From NCBI GenBank assembly GCA_900078775.1, contig LT549889.1, forward strand, positions 4,898,001 to 4,962,000: DNA of 64,000 nt. Direction: 5' to 3'. Under the pieces are notes generated by a model. That model did not search any database. It worked only from the letters and a program-made list of their open reading frames with translations, and was not told where the DNA came from. Positions 17,588-25,690 of this stretch are shown in pieces; the stretch's first letter is position 1; every line of letters begins with the position of its first letter. The stretch is from Mycolicibacterium aurum. Its GTDB lineage: Bacteria > Actinomycetota > Actinomycetes > Mycobacteriales > Mycobacteriaceae. A program made the position numbers and the translations under genes.

Positions 17588-17642
17588 AGAGACTCCGTGT
17601 GATGAAGCCAGGCGATACGCCCGGTGTTCCGTCAGGGACAAC

Positions 17643-17671
17643 ACAAGTGTTCTGTAATACAGAACACTTGT
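17643..17671. promoter_or_regulatory. Operator palindrome before the Rieske operon
   Basis: Perfect inverted repeat: 14-base arm ACAAGTGTTCTGTA, one central A, and arm TACAGAACACTTGT. It lies 56 bases upstream of the DJ-1 start and 60 bases from the end of the XRE-cupin regulator gene, the natural candidate to bind it. A diverged copy stands before the amidase gene at 19782-19803. Confidence 0.8.
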
Positions 17672-17730
17672 CAAGGTGCGGAGCCCCGTCGGACCGTGCG
17701 CAGTGCGGGTGCCGAGATGTGTTGCCGGTG

Positions 17731-18363
17731 TTACGCGTTCGATACCCAGACGGCGCGGGCCACGCCGGGCCCTGCGTTCCAGAAGCGGTGTGGCCGTGAT
17801 GATTCGAACGAGATCGAATCGCCGACGCCGAGGACGTAGGTGTCGAACTCCACCTGGACGTGCAACCGGCCTTCGAGGATCAGCCCGAATTCCTTGCCCT
17901 CGTGCCGGATGAACGCTTCGTTGTTCGGTGCCGCCGGCGTGGGCTCGTAGACGATTTCGCGGAAGTCGATCGGGGTATCGGTAGACGGGGTGAGCAACTC
18001 CCAGCGCACGCCGGGGCTGGCCTCGATGAACTGCCGATCCGCGGACCTGACGACGTAACGGCCCTCGCCGGACGTCCGCGGAACCTCCGGATCGCTTTCC
18101 TCCGAGCCTGATCCGCCGTCGCGTGTCTTGTCACCGAACAGCGAGTCGAGTGATACGCCGAGCTCGGCGGTGATGGCGTACAGCAGGCTGATCGACGGAG
18201 CAACAATGTCGCGCTCGACCTGTGACAGGTGCCCGGGGGATACGTCCAGCCGGCGGGACAGCTCACGAAGCGACATCTGACGCCCCTCGCGGGCGGCGCG
18301 GAGGCGTGCTCCCCACGGGGGTGTGGATGCGGTTTCCGTAACGTGTACCTGCGATTCAGCCAC
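17731..18363 (-). CDS. XRE-family regulator with cupin sensor domain
   Basis: Regulator of 210 residues. The N-terminal helix-turn-helix is MSLRELSRRLDVSPGHLSQV (residues ~30-49), and the C-terminal cupin domain is HEGKEFGLILEGRLHVQVE to PHRFWNAGPG. This architecture is typical of local catabolic repressors or activators whose cupin binds a pathway metabolite. It lies between the two halves of the module, on the same strand as the Rieske operon, with the palindromes at 17643 and 19782 as likely binding sites. An inverted repeat precedes its own start and may give autoregulation. Confidence 0.9.
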   Translation of the reverse strand: MAESQVHVTETASTPPWGARLRAAREGRQMSLRELSRRLDVSPGHLSQVERDIVAPSISLLYAITAELGVSLDSLFGDKTRDGGSGSEESDPEVPRTSGEGRYVVRSADRQFIEASPGVRWELLTPSTDTPIDFREIVYEPTPAAPNNEAFIRHEGKEFGLILEGRLHVQVEFDTYVLGVGDSISFESSRPHRFWNAGPGVARAVWVSNA

Positions 18364-18378
18364 GATCCGAGTGTAGGT

Positions 18379-18399
18379 GACCTGAGACGAGTTCAGGTC
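18379..18399. promoter_or_regulatory. Inverted repeat upstream of the XRE-cupin gene
   Basis: GACCTGA and TCAGGTC, separated by seven bases, 16 bases before the start codon. It differs from the palindrome at 17643. A half-site like that palindrome (ACAGAAC) follows at about 18409-18415. Confidence 0.45.
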
Positions 18400-18451
18400 G
18401 GCTCCACACAGAACGTTCGCTGACAGTAAACGAGTGCCGGCACCGCGATGC

Positions 18452-19741
18452 TCACGACGCGCAGCGCAGACGGTCGGCGAGTCGCAACAGTGCCCGGCCG
18501 TCGCCGGCTCCGACGAGTTGGGCTCCGAGCGGGAGCCCCGCCGGCAGGCCGGCGGGAAATGTGGCCGCCGCCAGCCCGATCGCCTGCCACGGCCGGCTCA
18601 TGATGGGGTTGCCGGTCGCCGACAGTCCCTCCGGTGCAGTGCCCTGTGCGGCCGGCGCCAGGATCGCGGCATTCGCGGAGTGCAGACGGTCGAGGACCTG
18701 CTGTCGAGCGGTCCGTGCGCAGTCGACCGCCTGCTCATAGCTTGTCCGGTCGAGAACAGCGCCCTCGTCGAGCAAGTCCTGCAAGGCCTGGCTCAGTGAT
18801 GTCCGGGGGAGCGTGGCGGCTCGGCTCTGGCGGGCGGCTTCGTAGGCCATGATGCGGCGGTGTGCGTCGACGAGGGCCAGTGCCTGCGCGTCGATGTCGA
18901 ACTCCTCGACATCGAGGCCATGCTGCGCGGCGAGTTCGCCGACCTGGTCGATTGCGGACAGCATTTCGTGGTGCACACCGAATGCCGGGCCGGGCCGCCA
19001 GACCAGGAGAGTCGAAAAGTTCTGCGGTGAGTCATGTTTCGGGTCAGACAGGTTCAGCGCTTCGATCACCGCGGCTAGACCGAGCGGATCGCTGCCGAGG
19101 AGACCCGGAGCATCCAGCGATTCGGCCAGGCCGGCAATTCCGCCGGTATCGGATACACCGTGCGGCAACACGATCGAGAAGACGCCGCAGTAGGCGGCGG
19201 GCCGCGTGACCGAGGCGGCGGTCTGGGTGCCGACCGCCAACGGTGTCATACCGGCGGCGACCGCGGCCGCCGACCCGGAACTCGAACCGCCCGGCGTGTG
19301 GCCCAGCCGGCGCGGATTCGCGGTAGGCCCGGGGGAGAAGTACGCGAACTCCGTGGTGACGGTTTTCCCGAGGATCACGGCGCCGGCATCACGCAAGGCC
19401 CGCACCAGCGGGGCATCTGTCGTCGCCGGCGCACCTGAGGTGGCGGTCGAACCGCAGCGGGTCGGGAAGCCGCGCACATCGACGATGTCCTTCACCCCGA
19501 TCGGCAGGCCGTGCAGCGGTCCGCGCTGCGGGGCGGGCAGGGCGTCGAGTCGTCGAGCCTGCGCACGGGCCCCGTCCTCGTCGACGGTGACCCATGCGGC
19601 GACCCGTCCGTCGACGGCGCGGATGCGCTCCAACGCGGCCTCGACGCATTCCTCTGCAGAGCGTGCACCGCTGGCCAGCGCCGTAAGGCTCGACAGCAGT
19701 CCGAAAGTTCCCGAGATCGCGGAGTCGGTCGGAGCAGACAT
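18452..19741 (-). CDS. Amidase-signature family amidohydrolase
   Basis: Amidase of 429 residues with the Ser-cisSer-Lys triad visible: Lys84 in IGVKDIVDV, the cis-Ser at Ser153 in PGGSSSGSAA, and the nucleophile Ser177 in GTQTAASVTRPAAYCG. The spacing of 24 between the serines is as in fatty-acid amide hydrolase. The family includes AtzF/AtzE, urea-amidolyase and aryl-acylamidases, so it would cut an amide or ureido bond. It ends 88 bases from the XRE-cupin start, runs divergently from the transporter gene and has an operator-like site 40 bases before its start, so it probably belongs to the same catabolic module. Confidence 0.9.
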   Translation of the reverse strand: MSAPTDSAISGTFGLLSSLTALASGARSAEECVEAALERIRAVDGRVAAWVTVDEDGARAQARRLDALPAPQRGPLHGLPIGVKDIVDVRGFPTRCGSTATSGAPATTDAPLVRALRDAGAVILGKTVTTEFAYFSPGPTANPRRLGHTPGGSSSGSAAAVAAGMTPLAVGTQTAASVTRPAAYCGVFSIVLPHGVSDTGGIAGLAESLDAPGLLGSDPLGLAAVIEALNLSDPKHDSPQNFSTLLVWRPGPAFGVHHEMLSAIDQVGELAAQHGLDVEEFDIDAQALALVDAHRRIMAYEAARQSRAATLPRTSLSQALQDLLDEGAVLDRTSYEQAVDCARTARQQVLDRLHSANAAILAPAAQGTAPEGLSATGNPIMSRPWQAIGLAAATFPAGLPAGLPLGAQLVGAGDGRALLRLADRLRCAS

Positions 19742-20050
19742 GAGTCCCTCGTTTCGTGCGGTAGGCGCCCTGCCTGCCGGGTTGTTCTGTAGAGCAAAAC
19801 ACTAGGAAGCTGGTGTCGTCAACGTGCCGCCGACCGCGAAAGCGGCTCAGCCTGGACATAGGCAGATTTCTGCACCGTCTCCTCAAAAAAGCCGCGTCGG
19901 CTATTGCACGAGCGTTCTTTAGATGTAAACATGTGTGCGCTGTCACAGAACGCCTCACGGCAGGGCGGGGCTTACATCAACCGTCCTGGGCTTCCCGGGG
20001 GTACCGCAGCTGGCCCCGGCTCTGGGGCCGTGTCTAATGAAAGAAGCACT
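19742..20050. promoter_or_regulatory. Divergent control region between amidase and transporter
   Basis: About 309 bases between two divergent start codons. It holds the operator-like site at 19782-19803 and, nearer the transporter, GCGTTCT (19912-19918) and AGAACGC (19947-19953), which resemble outlying half-sites. No gene is supportable here. Confidence 0.5.
19782..19803. promoter_or_regulatory. Operator-like site before the amidase gene
   Basis: TTGTTCTGTA-GAG-CAAAACACT matches the core of the palindrome at 17643-17671 at 17 of 22 positions and keeps the two outer half-sites. The coincidence suggests one regulator, presumably the XRE-cupin protein, acting on both transcription units. Confidence 0.6.
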
Positions 20051-21481
20051 ATGACCGCAGAAGCGTTGGTTCCATCCCGGTCCCCGGTGTGCCCGGAGAC
20101 CGGTTTGCCGCTGCTCGCCAATGGCAAAATTGACACCCGACGGAATGAGCACGGAGAGCACGGAGACTCGGTGTCGGGGGAGACCCGCCGGAAGGTCGTC
20201 CTGGCAGCTCTGGCCGGCAACTTCGTCGAGTGGTACGAATTCGCCGCCTACGGTGTCGTCGCGGCATTCGTCGCCCGTGAATTTTTCTCCCCCGACGACC
20301 CGGTCGCTGCGTTGCTGGGCGTGTACGCGGTCTTCGGGCTCGCTTTCGTCGCGCGACCCATCGGCGGCATCATCATCTCGCGGTTCGGAGACACCCTCGG
20401 CCGCAAAGCCGTCATGTCTTTCTGTATCGTCGCGATGTCACTGACGACATTCGGGATAGGCGTACTGCCGAGTTATGCCGCCATCGGTATTGCTGCGCCA
20501 CTGCTGTTGCTGTTGCTGCGACTGCTACAAGGTGCCGCAGCAGGAGGTGAATGGTCCTCGGCGGTGTCCTTCGTGTTCGAGCACTCACCATCGACTCAGC
20601 GCGCGCGATGGATTTCCTACCTGGCAGCGTCGACCTATCCCGGTCTGCTCGGCGGTGTCGGCCTGGGTGCCGTGCTGGCGCTGACGCTCGGGCAGGAGGC
20701 GTTCGAGTCGTGGGGCTGGCGCATCCTGTTCCTGGTCGCACTGCCGCTCGGTGCGATCGGGGTCTTCATTCGCCGTCGCGTCGACGAGTCTCCAGCGTTC
20801 CTCGCGGTCCGGGCAGAATCGGAGAAGCTCGCCGAGAAGGCCTCTCCGCTCAGGGAAGCCTTCGGGAAGTACCACCGCCCGATGCTGGCGCTGTTTATCA
20901 TCACCATCACCTACATCACGTGCGTTTACACGAATTCCGCTCTCTACGTGACGTTTCTGATCAGGAACGACTACACGGCCAGCCAGGCGCTCAACGCCAA
21001 CCTGATCGGTTTGGCTTTGATGACCGGCGGAGTCCTGCTGTTCGGTCCGGTGTCCGACCGCATCGGGCGAAAGCCTGCTCTGATGATCGGGCATCTCCTG
21101 CTCGGTCTGGCCATCTTCCCGATGTTCTGGCTACCGACGCATTTCGGCACCATGTGGTCGGCCATGCTGGGTTGCGGATTGTTCTCGCTGGCCATCGCCT
21201 TCATCGGCGCACCGGTACTGACGTCGTTGCCGGAATTGTTCCCGGCACACGTGCGAGCGACCGCGGGGGCCCTGCCTTATAACCTGGCGACGATCCTGGC
21301 TGGGTTTGCCCCCTACATCGCCATTTGGCTCAACGACCGACTCGACACCCCGATGGCGTACCCGTTCTACGTCGCGGGATTGGCAGTGATCGGGTTGGTC
21401 GGGACGCTCATGCTCTATCGCGATCCCAGCCGATACTCCCGTAAAGAGTTGATGCAGATGCGAGCCGCACGACAGTTCTAG
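20051..21481 (+). CDS. MFS transporter of the metabolite:H+ symporter (MHS) type
   Basis: Twelve-helix major-facilitator transporter of 476 residues resembling KgtP/ProP/ShiA carriers for carboxylates. Landmarks are AGNFVEWYEFAAYG in helix 1, the loop motif ISRFGDTLGRKAVM near residue 115, and a second copy PVSDRIGRKPALM near 335. The ATG at 20051 is chosen, with a weak AAGAAG before it; the frame upstream is not protein-like. It is divergent from the amidase gene and probably imports the substrate of the Rieske/amidase module. Confidence 0.9.
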   Translation: MTAEALVPSRSPVCPETGLPLLANGKIDTRRNEHGEHGDSVSGETRRKVVLAALAGNFVEWYEFAAYGVVAAFVAREFFSPDDPVAALLGVYAVFGLAFVARPIGGIIISRFGDTLGRKAVMSFCIVAMSLTTFGIGVLPSYAAIGIAAPLLLLLLRLLQGAAAGGEWSSAVSFVFEHSPSTQRARWISYLAASTYPGLLGGVGLGAVLALTLGQEAFESWGWRILFLVALPLGAIGVFIRRRVDESPAFLAVRAESEKLAEKASPLREAFGKYHRPMLALFIITITYITCVYTNSALYVTFLIRNDYTASQALNANLIGLALMTGGVLLFGPVSDRIGRKPALMIGHLLLGLAIFPMFWLPTHFGTMWSAMLGCGLFSLAIAFIGAPVLTSLPELFPAHVRATAGALPYNLATILAGFAPYIAIWLNDRLDTPMAYPFYVAGLAVIGLVGTLMLYRDPSRYSRKELMQMRAARQF

Positions 21482-21571
21482 ATCGGCAGGGAGTGGTGGT
21501 CTGGGCGGGCGTCCACAGCGCTCGTGCAGGCCGCCATTCCTTTGTCGGGCAGCGGATTCCGTCGAACGTGA

Positions 21572-21685
21572 GTGTCAGTAGTGTGTCGATGTGCTGGGGT
21601 TCGATTGGCATCGCCCGGGCCGCTCAGATGGGCCGCCAAAGTCGGCTGGGCGGTGCTGCTCGCCTCGGTGGTGTACGTGATGTGA
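21572..21685 (+). pseudogene. Possible decayed copy of the micropeptide at 11890
   Basis: A 37-codon frame from a GTG whose last part reads GWAVLLASVVYVM and a stop, matching the end of the frame at 11890-12003. The first two thirds do not match and no ribosome site is seen. It lies in the gap between two convergent genes. Confidence 0.25.
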
Positions 21686-21691
21686 CGCAGC
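21653..21691. repeat. 39-bp repeat, copy B
   Basis: Matches 11971-12009 with one mismatch, including the stop codon and the trailing CGCAGC. Confidence 0.8.
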
Positions 21692-21699
21692 TCGATTCG

Positions 21700-22524
21700 T
21701 CAGACCACGTCGGGCATCCGGCACTCGCTCAACGTGTGCAACGCCGCCTCCGACGGCGAGCCTGGGTCGGCCCAGTAGACCACCATGATGTACTCGCTGC
21801 CGCGCAGGGCCAGGTGCTGGAAATGCAGATCGAGTGGTCCGACCCGCGGGTGGTTGAGCAACAGCAGGCCGCGACCGTACGCCCTGACGTCATAGGCGGC
21901 CCACAGCGTGCGGAAGTGTGGACTCTGGGTGTGCAGTTCTTCGATCAATACGTCTATTTCCGGGCTGGGGTGGTGGCTGGCGAAGTCACGAAGCCCGCGC
22001 ACCGCCCAGGCCGCCAGATCGTCCCAGCTGCGGTAGAACTCGCGCATGCGCTCGTCGAGGAACAGGGTGCGAATCGGATTCCCCCCGACCGCGAAGCTCT
22101 CCGATAGCGCACCAGCGCATCCGTTCGCCATCACCACGTTCACCGAGCCGTCGTAGATGCTGGCCGGAGAAACATGCCAGGTGTCGATCAGGTCCTGCAG
22201 CGCGGGGTTTATCGGCTGCTTCGGCTTGACGAGAGCTCGTCGGGATGTGCAGTCTGCCACCAGGTTCCGCAGATATGCCACTGCGTCGTGATTGAGTCGC
22301 AGGGTCTGGGCGATGGCGTCGAGCACCTGGTCGGACGGCCGCTCACGTCCTTGTTCGATCCGGTGGTAGTAGTCGACACTGATGCCCGCCAGACTCGCCA
22401 CCTCTTCCCGACGCAGCCCGGTCACCCGGCGTCGGCGTCCGGTCGGTAGACCGACATCGCTCGGCTGGATCTTGGCGCGGTGCTGCCGGAGAAACTCCGA
22501 GAGTGGCGTGTTCCTGCTGGGCAC
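21700..22524 (-). CDS. Helix-turn-helix regulator with MmyB-like ligand-binding domain
   Basis: Regulator of 274 residues. The N-terminal XRE helix-turn-helix carries the family hallmark RRRRVTGLRREEVASLAGIS, followed by VDYYHRIEQGRERPS. The remainder is the MmyB-like domain (RALVKPKQPINPALQDLID, HTQSPHFRTLWAAYDV). A GTG start at 22524 is used, because the frame runs on upstream but has no family sequence; CCTGAGGAA lies immediately before it. It is divergent from an alcohol dehydrogenase gene, a common pairing in actinobacteria where the regulator represses the dehydrogenase. Confidence 0.88.
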   Translation of the reverse strand: MPSRNTPLSEFLRQHRAKIQPSDVGLPTGRRRRVTGLRREEVASLAGISVDYYHRIEQGRERPSDQVLDAIAQTLRLNHDAVAYLRNLVADCTSRRALVKPKQPINPALQDLIDTWHVSPASIYDGSVNVVMANGCAGALSESFAVGGNPIRTLFLDERMREFYRSWDDLAAWAVRGLRDFASHHPSPEIDVLIEELHTQSPHFRTLWAAYDVRAYGRGLLLLNHPRVGPLDLHFQHLALRGSEYIMVVYWADPGSPSEAALHTLSECRMPDVV

Positions 22525-22628
22525 TTCCTCAGGGTAGGGCGGGCGCTGGCCGGCCGTCAGGGACAGAATCCACAGAGTTTCATGTGCGACTGGCACGTGG
22601 GTGCCCACAGGATGGCCGCCCGTAAGTA

Positions 22629-22643
22629 TGTGCGGCCCGCACA
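22629..22643. promoter_or_regulatory. Inverted repeat in the regulator/ADH intergenic region
   Basis: TGTGCGG, one C, CCGCACA: a perfect 7-base-arm palindrome in the ~220-base gap between the divergent MmyB-type regulator and the alcohol dehydrogenase, well placed as operator. Confidence 0.5.
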
Positions 22644-22746
22644 CAAAGAGCCCACCCGATGTCCACTCGGCCACCGCCGGTGTGGGCGCCGGGGTATCAA
22701 CGCCTTGTGGCCACCGCGGCGCACGCTGATTCCGAAAGAGGCAATC

Positions 22747-23814
22747 ATGGACATGAAAGCCGCACGTATTCACGACTTCCGGCAACCACTGGTGATCGAG
22801 GAGGTGCCAGTTCCCGAGCCAGGGCCGGGACAGGTGCTGCTCAAGGTCGCGGCGGCGGGAATGTGTCGCAGTGACTATCAGCTTGTCGACGGCTACTTCG
22901 GTGACCTGCTGCCCTTGAGTCTCCCGTTGATCCCGGGCCATGAGGTGGCCGGCACCATCGCCGCGCTGGGCTCGGGGGTGCCGGACAGCAGCAGGTTGGC
23001 CGAAGGAGACCTCGTGGTCCTCTACCCGAACTGGGGTGACGGCTCTTGCCGCCAATGCCGTGAGGGCAACGAACAGCTCTGCGGCAGCGGACAGTTGGTG
23101 GGTTTCGGTCCCGATGGGGGTTTCGCCGAGTATATGGTCGCGCCCTACGGCAAAGTGATTCCGATCCGGGAGTCCGGTGCCGAGCCGGAGTTCCTCGCCC
23201 CGCTGACGGACGCGGGTCTGACGCCGTATCGGGGGATGAAGAAGCTGCGCGATGCCGGAAAGCTCGGCGCCGGGCGGATCGTGGTCGTCACCGGAATCGG
23301 TGGCCTGGGCGCCTACGGGGTGCAATACGCAAAGCTCCTGGGAGACGGTGCGACCGTGGTGGCCTTCGCCCGGAGCGACGAAAAGTTGGCCGTCGCCCGC
23401 GCGAACGGGGCAGATCACACGGTGAACGTTCGCGGCAGGTCCGTCGAGGACGTGCAGAACGAACTGGAAGATCTCGCCGACAGCCGAACGGTCGACGCGG
23501 TCTTGGACTGCGCAGGGTCGTCGGAGTCCCTTGGCCTGGCTGCATCGATCCTGGCGACCGAGGGGGCCCTCTCGCAGGTGGGGTTGATGGGTACGACGGT
23601 GGAACTGCCGCTGTTTCCCTTCGTCAGCGGCGAGCGGTCGTACTTCGGGTCGTTCTGGGGAAACCCTGCCGACCTGCAGGAGGTCCTCGCCCTCTCCGGC
23701 GAGGGGAAGATCAAACACAATGTGGTGACAACGAAACTCGACGACATCAACGACGCTCTCGGAGCGTTGGGCCGCGGCGATATCGTCGGGCGCGCGGTCG
23801 TCATGTTCGATTGA
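22747..23814 (+). CDS. Zinc-type NAD(P)-dependent alcohol dehydrogenase
   Basis: Medium-chain dehydrogenase of 355 residues. The catalytic zinc ligands are Cys and Asp in AAGMCRSDYQ near residue 39 and His/Glu in IPGHEVAG near 65. The structural-zinc loop reads NWGDGSCRQCREGNEQLC: only three of the usual four Cys are present, the first being replaced. The Rossmann motif VVVTGIGGLGAYGVQYAKLL is near 180. AAAGAGG precedes the ATG. It is divergent from, and probably controlled by, the MmyB-type regulator. Substrate unknown. Confidence 0.9.
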   Translation: MDMKAARIHDFRQPLVIEEVPVPEPGPGQVLLKVAAAGMCRSDYQLVDGYFGDLLPLSLPLIPGHEVAGTIAALGSGVPDSSRLAEGDLVVLYPNWGDGSCRQCREGNEQLCGSGQLVGFGPDGGFAEYMVAPYGKVIPIRESGAEPEFLAPLTDAGLTPYRGMKKLRDAGKLGAGRIVVVTGIGGLGAYGVQYAKLLGDGATVVAFARSDEKLAVARANGADHTVNVRGRSVEDVQNELEDLADSRTVDAVLDCAGSSESLGLAASILATEGALSQVGLMGTTVELPLFPFVSGERSYFGSFWGNPADLQEVLALSGEGKIKHNVVTTKLDDINDALGALGRGDIVGRAVVMFD

Positions 23815-23948
23815 TCCCGGCGGAGCCGGCCCCGCTGTGGCCCGCGCAGGCGAGTTGGTGAGCACATGCGCAGGTACCGGTCCCGCGTTACCCTCGACTA
23901 CGAGGCCACCGTTAGAACGGGACTGCTGCTTCAGGCTTCCGCGTATCC

Positions 23949-24079
23949 GCGCGCAAACGCAGTTTCGCCACATTTGGTAGCGAATAGAGGACCGAACATG
24001 GCATCAAATCGTGTGGCTCGTCGACGCATTTCGGCCGCGGTTGGCGGCGCCGCCGTCTTCGCGATGATCGGTTTCACCG
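23949..24079. repeat. Duplicated segment, intact copy
   Basis: About 130 bases, covering the ribosome site and first ~27 codons of the small lipoprotein gene, resemble 27392-27520 closely; for example GAGGACCGAACA and GGCATCAAATCG are identical in both. Confidence 0.75.
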
Positions 24080-24246
24080 CGGCGTGTGCGAGTGACACCG
24101 AGAAGCCCGAAGAGTCGCCCACCACGACCACCACCACGACGGAGCCCACCGTCTCGCCGACCGAGAAGTCGATCAACCCCACCGGCGGGGTCTTCACTCC
24201 GCCCGTGACGGCACCCCAGCAGACGGTCCAGGGACCCAACGACTGA
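23998..24246 (+). CDS. Small secreted or lipid-anchored protein
   Basis: Protein of 82 residues: twin-Arg-containing basic start (MASNRVARRRIS), a hydrophobic stretch AAVGGAAVFAMIGF, then TAAC with Cys30 as a weak lipobox (Thr where Leu is usual). A Thr/Pro/Glu-rich stalk with seven Thr in a row follows, and the end is PTGGVFTPPVTAPQQTVQGP. AGAGGAC precedes the ATG. It is probably a mycobacterial envelope peptide of unknown role. A startless copy of its beginning lies 3.4 kb away at 27440. Confidence 0.75.
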   Translation: MASNRVARRRISAAVGGAAVFAMIGFTAACASDTEKPEESPTTTTTTTEPTVSPTEKSINPTGGVFTPPVTAPQQTVQGPND

Positions 24247-24268
24247 CCGGGCCTGATCGACACCGCGC

Positions 24269-24982
24269 CTACACCGCCCGGGCGTGGGGCGGCTGCGCAA
24301 GGCCCTCCTTGGCCTGCGCGGCGAGCGCGTCCAGGATCTCGATCGCGCCGGCCTCCAGACCGTCGAGTGCCAACCGGACCAGGTCGGCCGGGTCGATCAC
24401 GGCGCCCTCGGGGAACTCGAGGCCGTGCTGTGCCGCGAAGTCGAACAGGGTCTGGGTACCCACCAACCCGGGTACCAGCGCCACCACCTGGGTGCCTTGA
24501 CCTGCCAGTTCGAGTCGCACGCCGTTGGTCAGACCCCACTGCGCGGACTTCGCGGCCGCGTACGCGGTGTTCCCCTCGACGGTGGTCCAGGCCGCCGCGG
24601 ACAGCACGTTGAGGATGGCCCCGCCGCCGTTGCGCGCGAGGATGGGTGCGAACGCCCGGATCATGGCAAGGGTGCCGTAGTAGTTCGAATCCATGGTCGA
24701 CCGGATCGCGCGCAAGTCGCCGGTCACCAGGCTGCCGCCGGCGGTGTCGGCGGCGTTGTTGATAAGAAGGTCCACGTCTCCGGCCAACGCGGCCACCGCA
24801 TCGACCGATGGCTGGTCGGTGATGTCGAGGCGCAGCACCTCCGCGCCGGGGATGTCGACCAGGTTGGGCCGCCGAGCGGTGGCGTAGACCTTCGCCCCGC
24901 GACGCAGCAAACCGGTGACGAAGTGATGGCCGATCCCACGATTCGATCCAGTCACCAGCGCGGTGGCTCCGTGCAGCTTCAT
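24269..24982 (-). CDS. Short-chain dehydrogenase/reductase
   Basis: Classical SDR of 237 residues. The cofactor motif is ALVTGSNRGIGHHFVTGLL; Asp-Ile in LDITDQPS and NNAADTAGG follow. The catalytic Ser lies in VLSAAAW, with Tyr-x3-Lys in AYAAAKSAQWG near residue 150. The ATG follows TTGGAGGACAG. It is divergent from a TetR gene, with two TGACC-n4-GGTCA palindromes between them, so repression by that regulator is likely. Substrate not predictable. Confidence 0.9.
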   Translation of the reverse strand: MKLHGATALVTGSNRGIGHHFVTGLLRRGAKVYATARRPNLVDIPGAEVLRLDITDQPSVDAVAALAGDVDLLINNAADTAGGSLVTGDLRAIRSTMDSNYYGTLAMIRAFAPILARNGGGAILNVLSAAAWTTVEGNTAYAAAKSAQWGLTNGVRLELAGQGTQVVALVPGLVGTQTLFDFAAQHGLEFPEGAVIDPADLVRLALDGLEAGAIEILDALAAQAKEGLAQPPHARAV

Positions 24983-25017
24983 CTGTCCTCCAAGGCGTTT
25001 CACGCTCTGCAGCAACA

Positions 25018-25031
25018 TGACCGATTGGTCA
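25018..25031. promoter_or_regulatory. TetR-type operator 1
   Basis: TGACCGATTGGTCA: arms TGACC and GGTCA around four bases, 36 bases upstream of the SDR start. Confidence 0.75.
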
Positions 25032-25058
25032 TCTTGATTCCACTACGGTGACACAAGA

Positions 25059-25072
25059 TGACCGGCCGGTCA
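25059..25072. promoter_or_regulatory. TetR-type operator 2
   Basis: TGACCGGCCGGTCA is a perfect 14-base palindrome, extended by CAAG on the left and CTTG on the right across one unmatched base each. It lies 18 bases before the TetR start, so autorepression and control of the SDR are both likely. Confidence 0.85.
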
Positions 25073-25090
25073 ACTTGGTAGTCTCGGTGC

Positions 25091-25690
25091 GTGACCACCA
25101 GTCGGCCGATCCGCGCGGATGCCGCACGCAACCGCGCCCTGTTGTTGGCCGCGGCGGAGGATGAGTTCGCCGACCGCGGCCTCTCGGCGTCGGTGGCCGA
25201 CATCGCGCGCCGGGCCGGAGTGGCCAAGGGCACGGTGTTCCGGCACTTCCCGACGAAGGAAGACCTGATCGTCTCCATCGTCTGCGCACACATCGCCGAG
25301 CTGGCCGACGCCGCCGGGCGCCTCGCCGACGCACCCGACCCCGGGGCGGCGCTGCTGGAGTTCCTGACCGTCGCCGCCGATCAGCGGCAACGCCACGATC
25401 TGACATTCCTGCAGTCCGCGAGTGCCGGTGACCCCCGGGTGGCCGAGGCCCGGGCTGCGCTGCACGCCAACCTCGAAACGCTGGTCGACCGTGCCCGCGG
25501 CGCCGGCGCCATCCGTGCCGACATCACCGAGACCGATGTCTTCCTGATGATGTGCGCGCCCATCCACATCGTCGAAAACCTCGCGGCCCCAACGCCACTG
25601 CTCTGGCAGCGCTATCTGGCGATCATCTTCGACGGGTTACGGCCCGACGGGGCGCATCCGTTGCCGCAACCGCCTCCCGTCATGCCGTGA
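25091..25690 (+). CDS. TetR-family repressor
   Basis: Repressor of 199 residues. The N-terminal helix-turn-helix is VADIARRAGVAKGTVFRHF (residues ~36-54), followed by PTKEDLIVSIV; the C-terminal half is the variable ligand-binding domain. GTG start. Its promoter region holds two palindromes matching what such a dimer would bind, and the divergent SDR gene is the evident target. Confidence 0.92.
   Translation: MTTSRPIRADAARNRALLLAAAEDEFADRGLSASVADIARRAGVAKGTVFRHFPTKEDLIVSIVCAHIAELADAAGRLADAPDPGAALLEFLTVAADQRQRHDLTFLQSASAGDPRVAEARAALHANLETLVDRARGAGAIRADITETDVFLMMCAPIHIVENLAAPTPLLWQRYLAIIFDGLRPDGAHPLPQPPPVMP

Noticed and set aside
22525..23973. Long minus-strand open frame continuing upstream of the MmyB-type regulator through the ADH gene
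   Set aside because: It is the antisense shadow of the alcohol dehydrogenase gene, low-complexity in Arg/Gly/His, and the regulator's family sequence begins only at about 22524.
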